From JAMIFN01 sp964544605 (GTDB taxonomy: Bacteria > Pseudomonadota > Gammaproteobacteria > Burkholderiales > Burkholderiaceae_C), in NCBI GenBank assembly GCA_964544605.1, contig CAZJBX010000016.1, forward strand, positions 1-56,792: a stretch of DNA of 56,792 nucleotides, given 5' to 3'. The notes beneath the pieces were generated by a model, which saw only the letters and a list, made by a program, of their open reading frames with translations, did not search any database and was not told the origin of the DNA. The position numbers and the translations under genes are program-made. Of the stretch, positions 39,639-47,657 are shown one piece after another. Position 1 is the first letter of the stretch. Every line of letters starts with the position of its first letter.

Positions 39639-41450
39639 ATGCGCTACCGCCCTTCTTCCACTGCCCTACCCGAACCCAACGCCCGCCGCAGCCAGCCCAT
39701 TTGGGCCACGGTGAAAAAGCTGCTGCCTTATTTGTGGCAATACAAATGGCGGGTGCTGCTGGCCTTGGCTTTTGTGGCCGCTGCCAAAGTCGCCAATGTG
39801 GGCGTGCCCATTTTGCTGAAAAAACTGGTGGATGCCATGACGCCCGACCCCAGTGCGCCCGAAGCCCTGCTGGTGGTGCCTGTGGGTTTGATTGTGGCCT
39901 ACGGCCTGCTGCGTTTTTTGACCTCCTTCTTCACCGAAATGCGTGAATGGGTGTTTGCCCGCGCCACCCAAGGCACGACACGCAGCGTGGCGCTGAAGAC
40001 CTTTCGCCATTTGCACCGCCTCAGCTTGCGCTACCACTTGACGCGGCAAATGGGCGGCGTGACCCGCGATATTGAACGCGGCGTGCGGGCCATTGAGTCC
40101 TTGATTTCCTTCACGCTCTACTCCATCTTGCCCACCATCATTGAGGTCAGCTTGGTGCTGCTGGTGCTGGGCACGCGCTTTGATATGGCCTTTGTTTGGG
40201 TCACGCTGGCTGCCCTTGTACTGTATTTGGCCTATACCTTTGCCATCACCGAATGGCGCACAAAATTCCGCCAGCAGGCGAATTTGCTTGATTCGCAGGC
40301 GCATACGGTGGCCGTGGATTCACTGGTGAACCACGAAACGGTGAAATACTTCAACAACGAGGAACGCGAGGCGCAGCGCTACGACAGCGCCCTCATGGGC
40401 GTACACGCCGCGCGCTTAAAAAGCCAAAGCTCCCTGTCTTTGCTCAACAGTGGCCAGCAGCTCATCATTGGCACGGCCTTGGTCGCCATGCTGTGGCTGG
40501 CCACCCAAGGCGTGGCCGAGGGCCGCATGAGTTTGGGCGATTTGGTCATGGTCAATGCCTTCATGATTCAGCTCTATATTCCGCTGAACTTTTTGGGCGT
40601 GATTTACCGCGAGTTGAAACAAAGCAGCACCGATTTGGAGCGCATGTTTGACTTGCTCGATGAAGACCCTGAAATCAAAGACGCGCCAGAGGCTGGCGCA
40701 CTGCTGCTGCAAGGCCCGCCTGATGTGGTGTTTGACAATGTTCACTTTGCTTACGATGCCGAGCGCCCCATCTTGCAAGGCGTGAGCTTTCGCATTCCAG
40801 CGGGCAAAACCGTGGCCGTGGTCGGGCCTTCGGGTTCGGGCAAATCCACCTTGGCGCGCCTGCTCTACCGCTTCTACGATGTGCAATCGGGCAGCGTGCG
40901 CATTGCGGGGCAAGATGTGCGCGAGGTGACGCAAGACAGCCTGCGGCGCTTGATTGGTATCGTGCCGCAAGACACCGTGCTGTTCAACGACAGCATTGGC
41001 TACAACATCGCCTATGGCCGCGCCGATGCCAGCCAAGCCGAGATTGAGGCGGCAGCCAAGGCAGCGCAAATCCACGATTTTGTGCAGTCTTTGCCCCAAG
41101 GCTATGGCAGCATGGTGGGCGAGCGCGGACTCAAGCTCTCAGGCGGTGAAAAGCAGCGCGTCGCCATTGCCCGCAGCCTGCTCAAAGACCCGCCGATTTT
41201 GATATTGGACGAGGCCACCAGTGCGCTTGACTCGGCCAATGAACGCGCCATTCAAGCCCAACTGGGCGACATCAGCGCACAAAAAACGGCCCTTGTGATA
41301 GCGCACCGCCTCTCTACCATCGTGCACGCGCACGAGATTTTGGTCATGCAAGCAGGCCGCATCATCGAGCGCGGCAACCACGAGGCTTTGCTGGCCCAAG
41401 GCGGCGAATACGCCCGTTCGTGGGCGCTGCAACAAAAGGCCGCGCTTTGA
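39639..41450 (+). CDS. ABC exporter of the Atm1/HMT1 (ABCB7) type
   Basis: A 603-residue half-transporter with six transmembrane helices fused to an ATPase domain. The transmembrane part carries the Atm1-type NHETVKYFNNEEREAQRYD segment, which binds glutathione adducts in known structures. The ATPase has Walker A GPSGSGKST, the Q-loop, the signature LSGGEKQR, Walker B ILILDEATSALD and the H-loop IAHRLST. The bacterial relative from Novosphingobium exports glutathione-metal conjugates. The ATG at 39639 is chosen; 39588 is an alternative. It is convergent with purF, 7 bp apart. Confidence 0.9.
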   Translation: MRYRPSSTALPEPNARRSQPIWATVKKLLPYLWQYKWRVLLALAFVAAAKVANVGVPILLKKLVDAMTPDPSAPEALLVVPVGLIVAYGLLRFLTSFFTEMREWVFARATQGTTRSVALKTFRHLHRLSLRYHLTRQMGGVTRDIERGVRAIESLISFTLYSILPTIIEVSLVLLVLGTRFDMAFVWVTLAALVLYLAYTFAITEWRTKFRQQANLLDSQAHTVAVDSLVNHETVKYFNNEEREAQRYDSALMGVHAARLKSQSSLSLLNSGQQLIIGTALVAMLWLATQGVAEGRMSLGDLVMVNAFMIQLYIPLNFLGVIYRELKQSSTDLERMFDLLDEDPEIKDAPEAGALLLQGPPDVVFDNVHFAYDAERPILQGVSFRIPAGKTVAVVGPSGSGKSTLARLLYRFYDVQSGSVRIAGQDVREVTQDSLRRLIGIVPQDTVLFNDSIGYNIAYGRADASQAEIEAAAKAAQIHDFVQSLPQGYGSMVGERGLKLSGGEKQRVAIARSLLKDPPILILDEATSALDSANERAIQAQLGDISAQKTALVIAHRLSTIVHAHEILVMQAGRIIERGNHEALLAQGGEYARSWALQQKAAL

Positions 41451-41457
41451 ACGCGCT

Positions 41458-42978
41458 TTAAGCCTCTTGCTCTGAATTGGGCAGGCTAATCGAGCTGTCC
41501 CAGCCGCTGTCATCGGCCTCATCGCCCAAAGGCAGGCGGCTTTGCTGCGGCGCTTTGTGGGCGTTCATCTGGCCGTCATCGCCGGTGATGTAATCGGCAT
41601 CAAAGCAACTGGCCTCAAAGCGTTGGATGTTGGGGTTCAGGCGCGAGACGGCAGCCTCCATCGCCGCCAAATCTTGGTAAATCAGCGCATCCACGCCAAT
41701 CCATTGGCGGATGTCCTCAATGCTGCGCTCGTGGGCAATCAAATCATTCGCGCTGGGCATATCGATGCCGTAAATATTGGGGTGGCGCACGGGTGGCGCA
41801 GCCGATGCCAAATAGACTTTGTTGGCCCCTGCTTGGCGTGCCATTTGCACAATCTCTTGGCTGGTGGTGCCGCGCACAATCGAATCATCGACCAACAGCA
41901 CATTGCGGCCTTTGAATTCGCTGGTGATGGTGTTGAGCTTTTGCCGCACCGATTTTTTGCGCACCGCTTGGCCGGGCATGATGAAGGTGCGGCCCACATA
42001 GCGGTTTTTCACAAAGCCCTCACGGTAGGGCAGGCCCAAATGCTGGGCCAATTGCATGGCGCTGGGGCGGCTCGATTCAGGAATCGGAATCACCGCATCA
42101 ATGTCCTCAATGCGCAATTGCTTGAGCACCTCTTCGGCCAGAGACTCGCCCATATTCACACGCGCTTGGTACACGCTGATACCGTCGATGGTGGAATCGG
42201 GGCGGGCCAAATAAATGTATTCAAAAATGCAGGGGGCGGGCTCAGCGGCGGCGCAGCATTGGCGGCTAAAGACCTCGCCTTGGGCATTCACCAGCACGGC
42301 CTCGCCAGGGGCCACATCGCGCTCGAAGTGGTAGAGCGTGCCCTCCAGCGCCACCGATTCACTGGCCACCATGACGGCGCCATCATCGCTGCGGCCCATG
42401 CACAGCGGGCGAATGCCATGCGGGTCGCGGAAGGCGACCAAGCCAAAATCGGCCACCAAAGCCACCACGGCATAAGCGCCACGAATGCGGCGCTGCACGG
42501 CCTCAATGGCGGTGAATAAAGAATCCGAGTTCAGGCCCGGACCACGGCTGGCCAACTCCAGCTCATGGGCAAAAATATTGATGAGGACTTCGGTATCGCT
42601 CTCGGTATTGAGATGGCGGTGGTCGTTCTCAAACAACTCTTGGCGCAGCTCAGCGGCATTCGTCAGGCTGCCATTGTTCACCAGCACAATGCCAAAGGGC
42701 GCATTCACATAGAAGGGCTGGGCCTCCTCCATATTGCCAGCGCTATCGGTGGTGGGGTAGCGCACTTGGCCCAAGCCAATATGCCCCAATAAAGAGCGCA
42801 TATTGCGGGTGCGGAAGACATCGCGCACCATGCCCTTGGCCTTGTGCATGTGGAAGCGCCTGCCGTCTTGCGTGACGATGCCTGCGGCGTCTTGCCCTCG
42901 GTGTTGCAACAGCAATAAAGCGTCGTAAAGGGTCTGATTGACGGGCTCTTGGGCGACAGTGCCGACGATTCCACTCAT
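41458..42978 (-). CDS. purF: Amidophosphoribosyltransferase with Ser in place of the catalytic N-terminal Cys
   Basis: A 506-residue PurF, first committed enzyme of purine synthesis. The phosphoribosyltransferase half is intact, with PRPP loop LLVDDSIVRGTTS and RYVGRTFI. The N-terminal class II glutaminase half keeps LLQHRGQDAAGI, VRYPT (Arg73), the oxyanion pair Asn102-Gly103 and SDTEVL (Asp128). However the protein starts Met-Ser-Gly-Ile-Val-Gly: codon 2 is AGT, not a Cys codon. An in-frame TAA lies 9 nt before the ATG, so no alternative start restores Cys. Ammonia-dependent activity should survive. cvpA lies 6 bp upstream. Confidence 0.95.
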   Translation of the reverse strand: MSGIVGTVAQEPVNQTLYDALLLLQHRGQDAAGIVTQDGRRFHMHKAKGMVRDVFRTRNMRSLLGHIGLGQVRYPTTDSAGNMEEAQPFYVNAPFGIVLVNNGSLTNAAELRQELFENDHRHLNTESDTEVLINIFAHELELASRGPGLNSDSLFTAIEAVQRRIRGAYAVVALVADFGLVAFRDPHGIRPLCMGRSDDGAVMVASESVALEGTLYHFERDVAPGEAVLVNAQGEVFSRQCCAAAEPAPCIFEYIYLARPDSTIDGISVYQARVNMGESLAEEVLKQLRIEDIDAVIPIPESSRPSAMQLAQHLGLPYREGFVKNRYVGRTFIMPGQAVRKKSVRQKLNTITSEFKGRNVLLVDDSIVRGTTSQEIVQMARQAGANKVYLASAAPPVRHPNIYGIDMPSANDLIAHERSIEDIRQWIGVDALIYQDLAAMEAAVSRLNPNIQRFEASCFDADYITGDDGQMNAHKAPQQSRLPLGDEADDSGWDSSISLPNSEQEA

Positions 42979-42984
42979 GATGTT

Positions 42985-43509
42985 TTAGTCCTGGGGTTCA
43001 GTGACGGGGAGGAAGCTGCGTATTTTCGCAGGTAAATAGGGCGTGGTGATAGATAAACCTGCATCCAAATGCGGCGCGACCCGCGCCCCCTGCCAAAACG
43101 CACTTTGCGCCAAAGGCGTCATATGCACCACGGCAGTGATGGCCAACAAAATCAGCACCGCCCGCAGCAGGCCAAAAAGCGCGCCAAAAAAGCGGTCGAG
43201 CAGGCCCAAGCCCAGCATTTTGGTCAAAGTCTTCAGCAGCCAAGCGAGTAAGTTGGCAGCAATCAGGGCCAGCACAATCAACAGCACAAAAGCCAAGGCG
43301 TAATGCGCCGCCTCGCCCCATTCGGCCAAGGCGGGAATGAGGGCCGGCAGCACAGGGCTGAGGTAGGCGGCAAAGTATTGCGCCAGCCAATAAGCGGCAA
43401 CCCAGCCGAGCAGCGAGAGGAATTCGTAAATCAGGCCGCGCCACCAACCCAGCAGCAAAGACAGCAGCAGCAAGGCCAGGGCAAAGAGGTCGAAATACAG
43501 GGGCGACAT
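42985..43509 (-). CDS. cvpA: Colicin V production protein CvpA
   Basis: A 174-residue inner-membrane protein with four predicted helices, starting SPLYFDLFALALLLLSLLLG. CvpA is required for colicin V export in E. coli, and its wider role concerns envelope homeostasis. FGALFGLLRAVLILLAI in the third helix is typical. It lies between the SPOR-domain gene (27 bp upstream) and purF (6 bp downstream), the classic dedD-cvpA-purF order. Confidence 0.93.
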   Translation of the reverse strand: MSPLYFDLFALALLLLSLLLGWWRGLIYEFLSLLGWVAAYWLAQYFAAYLSPVLPALIPALAEWGEAAHYALAFVLLIVLALIAANLLAWLLKTLTKMLGLGLLDRFFGALFGLLRAVLILLAITAVVHMTPLAQSAFWQGARVAPHLDAGLSITTPYLPAKIRSFLPVTEPQD

Positions 43510-43536
43510 CGTTGGCGTGGCTGGCAGCGGCAGTGT

Positions 43537-44532
43537 TTAGAGGGTGAGGATGGCCGTGGGCAGGCCCAAGGCTTTGATGCGCTTTTCAGCAGCTTCAGCC
43601 TCACCCGCTTGGGTGAATGGCCCCACCCGCACCCGAATCATGCGGCCATTGGCCCCATCGATTTCTTGGGTATAGGTTTTCAGGCCAATGGACTCCACCT
43701 TGCGGCGGGCTTCGGCGGCCTTGGCGGGGTCGCTGAAAGTGCCAAACTGCACAATCTTGCGCTCGCTGCTGGCGGCTGCGGCGCTGCTATTTTGGCCTTC
43801 AAGCAAAGCGCGGGCGCGGGCGGCCTCGGCCTTCTCTTTGGCCGCTTTGTCTTTGGCGGCCTTGTCTTTATCGGCTTTTTCTTTCGCTAGGCGCTCTTTT
43901 TCGGCCTTTTCTTTTTCAGCCTTTTCCTTCGCCGCTTTTTCTTTAGCGGCTTTGTCTTTATCAGCCTGTGCTTGGGCTGCACGCTCTTTGTCCGCCTTCT
44001 CTTTGGCGGCCTTGTCTTTGGCTGCTTGGTCTTTCGCAGCCCTGTCTTTATCGGCTTTTTCTTTCGCTAAGCGCTCTTTTTCTGCCTTCTCTTTTGCCGC
44101 TTTGTCTTTGGCGGCTTGGTCTTTGGCGGCATCGCTTTGCGCCGTGTTGCTGGGCTCGTCAATGATTTCCTCATCGTCTTGCAAGCCAAAAGCCCAACGG
44201 CGGCGCTGGCGCTGGCTGTCCTCAGGCGCAGCAGCGGCCACAGGTGCTGTAGTAGCAGCGGCAACTGGGGCCACATCGGGCCAAGGCGTGGCGGCGACAG
44301 CCCTTGGCTCAGGCGCGCCCACGCTCAGCTCTTGCGGCAATTGGCCCTTGTTGTGCAGGCTGTAATTCAGGCTGTGCGCCCCAGGCCGAGGCTCGCCGCG
44401 CAGCAGCCAAGCAAACAAAGCTGCGCCCACAATGACCAGCACCACCGTGCCCCATAAGCGCTGCTTGGCTTGGCGCTTGAGGGCAGGCAGGTTTTGGACA
44501 TCGGCGGGGGTGTTGCGTTGAGAAAAAGCCAT
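43537..44532 (-). CDS. SPOR-domain membrane protein (DedD-like) with long charged repeat region
   Basis: A 331-residue bitopic protein. It has a short cytoplasmic N-terminus and one transmembrane helix (LWGTVVLVIVGAALFAWLL, about 27-45). A long periplasmic region (about 133-236) of Lys/Ala/Glu/Asp repeats follows, of the form K-D-x-A-A-K-E-K-A. The C-terminal SPOR domain (VQFGTFSDPAKAAEARRKVE to the end) binds denuded peptidoglycan strands at the division septum. The repeat region likely forms a single long helix that spans the periplasm. Position before cvpA-purF supports a DedD role. Confidence 0.88.
   Translation of the reverse strand: MAFSQRNTPADVQNLPALKRQAKQRLWGTVVLVIVGAALFAWLLRGEPRPGAHSLNYSLHNKGQLPQELSVGAPEPRAVAATPWPDVAPVAAATTAPVAAAAPEDSQRQRRRWAFGLQDDEEIIDEPSNTAQSDAAKDQAAKDKAAKEKAEKERLAKEKADKDRAAKDQAAKDKAAKEKADKERAAQAQADKDKAAKEKAAKEKAEKEKAEKERLAKEKADKDKAAKDKAAKEKAEAARARALLEGQNSSAAAASSERKIVQFGTFSDPAKAAEARRKVESIGLKTYTQEIDGANGRMIRVRVGPFTQAGEAEAAEKRIKALGLPTAILTL
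43861..44090 (-). repeat. Internal 180-bp-spaced coding repeat in the SPOR gene
   Basis: The stretch beginning tgtctttatcggctttttct at about 43863 recurs at about 44043 with one change over more than 40 bp. The spacing of exactly 180 bp equals 60 codons, so slippage would change length without shifting frame. Confidence 0.7.
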
Positions 44533-44544
44533 AAGAGCAGCCGT

Positions 44545-45891
44545 TTAAGCAAGGCCAGGCAGGTGAGGGGCAGGTGGGCGGGGCTCACCGTGGGCCAAAA
44601 TGCCGCCGACGGTGTAGAAGGAACCAAAAACGACAATTCTATCTTGCGGCGTGGCGGCGGCAAAAGCCGTCTCCAGCGCCGCTTGCGGGTCGCTGTAGCA
44701 CGCGCCGCCTGCCGCTTTGTGCTGGGTTTGCGTCTTCCACAGCGCCAGCAAGTCCTCGGCCTTGGCCGCCCGTGGTGTGGGTAAATCGCAAAAATACCAG
44801 CGGTCCACATGGCCATCGAGCAGGCGCAGCACCTCGGCCATGTCTTTGTCTTGCATGGCCCCAAAAATGGCGTGGGTGACGAGGAAGTTGAAGTTCTGTG
44901 CTTCCAAATTGGCCGCCAGCGCCGCCGCCGAATGCGGGTTGTGCGCCACATCCAAAATCACCAAAGGCTGGCCCGCAATCACTTGAAAGCGCCCCGGCAG
45001 CTCGGCACTGGCCAAGCCGCGCCGTATGGCTTGCGCGTCCACAGGCAGTTGCGCGCGCAGGGCATACACGGCGGCCAAAGCGCCCGCCGCATTCAGCAAT
45101 TGGTTGGCCCCACGCAGAGCGGGGTAGGCCATGCCCGCCAAGCGCTTGCCGCGCCCCGCCCAAGCCCACTGCTGCGGATCGCCTGAGAAATTGAAGTCGC
45201 GGCCAAACAACCAAGTGTCGCAGCCCAAGCGCTCAGCGGCATCCAGCACACTTTGCGGCGGCACGGGGTCGCCAATCACGGCGGGCCGCCCAGCTCGCAA
45301 AATGCCGGCTTTTTCCGCGCCGATGGCCTCGCGGTTGTCGCCCAAATAATCCACATGGTCCACATCCACACTGGTGATGATGGCGCAGTCGCTGTCGATG
45401 ATGTTGGTGGCATCCAGCCGCCCGCCCAAGCCCACTTCCAAAATCGCCACATCCACTTGGGCCGCTTGAATCAGCAGCAGGCAGGCCAAGGTGGTGTATT
45501 CAAAATAGCTCAGGCTGATGGCGGGCGCTTGCAGGCGGGCTGCTTCCACACGGGCAAAGGCTGCGCTCAAATCTTGCGCCGCCACAAAGTCGCCCGCAAT
45601 GCGGCAGCGCTCTTCAAAATGCACCAAATGCGGCGAGGTATAGAGGCCCGTTTTATAGCCCGCTGCGGCGTAAATGCCCTCCAGCGTGGCACAGGTGGAG
45701 CCCTTGCCATTGGTGCCGCCCACGGTGATGACTTTGCAGCCCAAACCCGCTGGCCCCAGCAGGCCTAAGCGCTCGGCCACACCGCGCACACGGGCCAAGC
45801 CCAGCTCAATCTCGCTGGGGTGTATGCCTTCAATAAAGGCCAACCAATCGGCTAGGGGGGCGGTGGCGGCGGGGGCGGTGGTCTGGCTCAT
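44545..45891 (-). CDS. folC: Dihydrofolate synthase / folylpolyglutamate synthase
   Basis: A 448-residue Mur-ligase-family enzyme that adds glutamate to dihydropteroate and then to folates. ATP-binding GGTNGKGSTCATLE near residue 57, EVGLGGRLDATNI, SVDVDHVDYLG with AEKAGI, and DVAHNPHSAAALAANL near the C-terminus are all present. It stands 12 bp upstream of the SPOR gene in a folC-SPOR-cvpA-purF operon; accD and trpA, which often precede it, are not here. Confidence 0.95.
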   Translation of the reverse strand: MSQTTAPAATAPLADWLAFIEGIHPSEIELGLARVRGVAERLGLLGPAGLGCKVITVGGTNGKGSTCATLEGIYAAAGYKTGLYTSPHLVHFEERCRIAGDFVAAQDLSAAFARVEAARLQAPAISLSYFEYTTLACLLLIQAAQVDVAILEVGLGGRLDATNIIDSDCAIITSVDVDHVDYLGDNREAIGAEKAGILRAGRPAVIGDPVPPQSVLDAAERLGCDTWLFGRDFNFSGDPQQWAWAGRGKRLAGMAYPALRGANQLLNAAGALAAVYALRAQLPVDAQAIRRGLASAELPGRFQVIAGQPLVILDVAHNPHSAAALAANLEAQNFNFLVTHAIFGAMQDKDMAEVLRLLDGHVDRWYFCDLPTPRAAKAEDLLALWKTQTQHKAAGGACYSDPQAALETAFAAATPQDRIVVFGSFYTVGGILAHGEPRPPAPHLPGLA

Positions 45892-45919
45892 GGCGGTGGG
45901 GCAAAGGGGTAAAAGCGAT

Positions 45920-45964
45920 AAACGAAAGGCGCTATTGTCTCAGCCCTGCCAAAACAACAGCGCC
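45920..45964 (-). terminator. Probable terminator after glmU
   Basis: On the minus strand an 11-bp stem with one mismatch (ggcgctgttgt / acaatagcgcc) is followed by a T-rich tail (TTTCGTTTATC). It begins about 10 bp after the glmU stop. Confidence 0.55.
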
Positions 45965-45974
45965 AAGGCGTGAA

Positions 45975-47369
45975 TCAGCCCTTTTTCGGGCGCGCCCAGC
46001 CTTCCTTCACAAACTGCCTGCCACGGCCCACGGCCAAAGAAGTGGGCGGCACATCTTTGGTGATGGTGGAGCCGCCGCCCACGGTCGAGCCTGCGCCCAC
46101 GGTCACGGGGGCCACCAGCACGCAATTGCTGCCAATGTGCACATCAGCGCCCAGCACCGTGCGGTGCTTGTTGGCGCCGTCGTAATTGGCGGTGATGCTG
46201 CCTGCGCCATAGTTCACGCGCTCGCCCACGGTGGCATCGCCCAAATAGGCCAAGTGGTTGGCTTTTGAACCCTTGGCCATGCTGGAATTTTTGACTTCGA
46301 CAAAATTGCCAATGTGCACTTCTTCGGCCAGCGCCGCCCCAGGCCGCAGGCGGGCAAAGGGGCCAAGAATGGAACCCGCACCCACACTCGCGCCCAGCTT
46401 TTCGCCCTCAATCACGGTATAGGGTTTGAGCTCCACGCCATCACCAATGCGGCAATTCGACAGCACACAGCCCGCGCCCACGCGCACGCCGTCGCCCAGC
46501 AGCACTTCCCCGCTGAAGACGCAGTTGATGTCAATCTCCACATCTTGGCCGCATTGCAGGCTGCCGCGCACATCCACACGGGCAGGGTCGGCCAAGCGCA
46601 CACCCGCCGTCATCAGCGCATCGGCTTGGCGCAACTGGTATTGGCGCTCTAGTGCGGCCAATTGCTGCGGGCTGTTCACGCCCGCCACCTCGGCCTCATC
46701 GGCAATCACATGCGCCACCACGGGGTAGCCCTCGGCCACGGCAAAGCGCACCACATCGGTGAGGTAATACTCGCCTTGGGCATTGTTGTTATCGAGCTGG
46801 GCCAGCCAAGTTTTCAGCTTGGCGCAAGGCAGGGCCATGATGCCCGAATACACCTCTTTGATCTGCTGCTGCGCGGCGCTGGCATCCTTTTGCTCAACGA
46901 TGGCCTGCACCGCCTCGCCCTGCCGCACAATGCGGCCATAGCCTGTTGGCTCGGGCAACTCAATGGTGAGCAAAGCCAGCTTGTCGCCACCGCCAGCCGC
47001 CAGCAAAGCCTGCAAAGTCGCCGCCTGCGTCAGCGGCACATCGCCCGACAAAATCAGCGCCACCCCCGCATCGGGCAAGGCCGGCACGGCCTGCTGCACC
47101 GCATGGCCCGTGCCCAATTGCTGCTCTTGGCGGGCAAATTGCACGGGCAGGGCCGCGCCCTGCATGGCGGCGCGGGTGGCCGCTTCCACGCTCTCGGCCT
47201 GATGGCCCGTCACCACCACCGCCTGCTGCGCCTGCAAAGCCTGCGCCGTGTGCAGCACATGCAGCAGCAGGGGCTGGCCCGCCAGCTTTTGCAGCACCTT
47301 AGAGTGCGCCGACTTCATGCGCGTGCCCTTGCCTGCGGCCATCACGATGATGTGTAAATCTGTGTTCAT
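45975..47369 (-). CDS. glmU: Bifunctional N-acetylglucosamine-1-phosphate uridyltransferase / glucosamine-1-phosphate acetyltransferase
   Basis: A 464-residue enzyme making UDP-GlcNAc for peptidoglycan and lipopolysaccharide. The N-terminal uridyltransferase has MAAGKGTRMKSAHSKVLQ and the GTGHAVQQA segment. The C-terminal left-handed beta helix has KNSSMAKGSKANHLAYLGD and NYDGANKHRT, which hold the acetyltransferase active site. The start at 47369 gives the standard N-terminus MNTDLHIIVMAAG; upstream in-frame codons lack support. The UDP-GlcNAc it makes is the substrate of the epimerase gene at 53457. Confidence 0.96.
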   Translation of the reverse strand: MNTDLHIIVMAAGKGTRMKSAHSKVLQKLAGQPLLLHVLHTAQALQAQQAVVVTGHQAESVEAATRAAMQGAALPVQFARQEQQLGTGHAVQQAVPALPDAGVALILSGDVPLTQAATLQALLAAGGGDKLALLTIELPEPTGYGRIVRQGEAVQAIVEQKDASAAQQQIKEVYSGIMALPCAKLKTWLAQLDNNNAQGEYYLTDVVRFAVAEGYPVVAHVIADEAEVAGVNSPQQLAALERQYQLRQADALMTAGVRLADPARVDVRGSLQCGQDVEIDINCVFSGEVLLGDGVRVGAGCVLSNCRIGDGVELKPYTVIEGEKLGASVGAGSILGPFARLRPGAALAEEVHIGNFVEVKNSSMAKGSKANHLAYLGDATVGERVNYGAGSITANYDGANKHRTVLGADVHIGSNCVLVAPVTVGAGSTVGGGSTITKDVPPTSLAVGRGRQFVKEGWARPKKG

Positions 47370-47443
47370 GCTTGTATCGTCATTGCTGTGTTGAAAACAG
47401 TTGTGCATTATCGCTTGCCACCTCGGTTTAAAATGCTGGGTTT

Positions 47444-47520
47444 TGCCGAGGGGCGCTGCAAGTTCACTTCTGTTCATGGGTGAAATCAGGCTCGGCATCG
47501 TTTTGTTTTAACGGCGCTCG
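47444..47520 (+). ncRNA. SAH riboswitch (ahcY leader)
   Basis: The leader has the conserved parts of the S-adenosylhomocysteine riboswitch in order: GCCGAGGGGCGCTGCA, then CAGGCTCGGC, then AACGGCGCTCG. The P1 helix pairs GCCGAG (47445-47450) with CTCGGC (47491-47496), and the terminal GGCGCTC can form the pseudoknot with the upstream GCGC segment. It lies about 140 nt before ahcY. SAH binding to this class raises expression, which removes the inhibitor of SAM-dependent methylation. Confidence 0.92.
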
Positions 47521-47657
47521 CGACCCATGCCCTGCTTGTGGGCCTTTGAGGGGATGCTGGGCCTTCGCGCTGCCGCTTTGTGTGTGCTGCGCCTTGGCGT
47601 GCCGCAGCCGCCTCTGCTTGCAAGCCGGTCATGTTTGATTTCTTCAGGAGAAACACC

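Noticed and set aside
41458..42978. Alternative PurF start that would restore an N-terminal cysteine
   Set aside because: An in-frame TAA lies 9 nt before the ATG and no downstream Met-Cys-Gly exists, so Ser2 stands as read.
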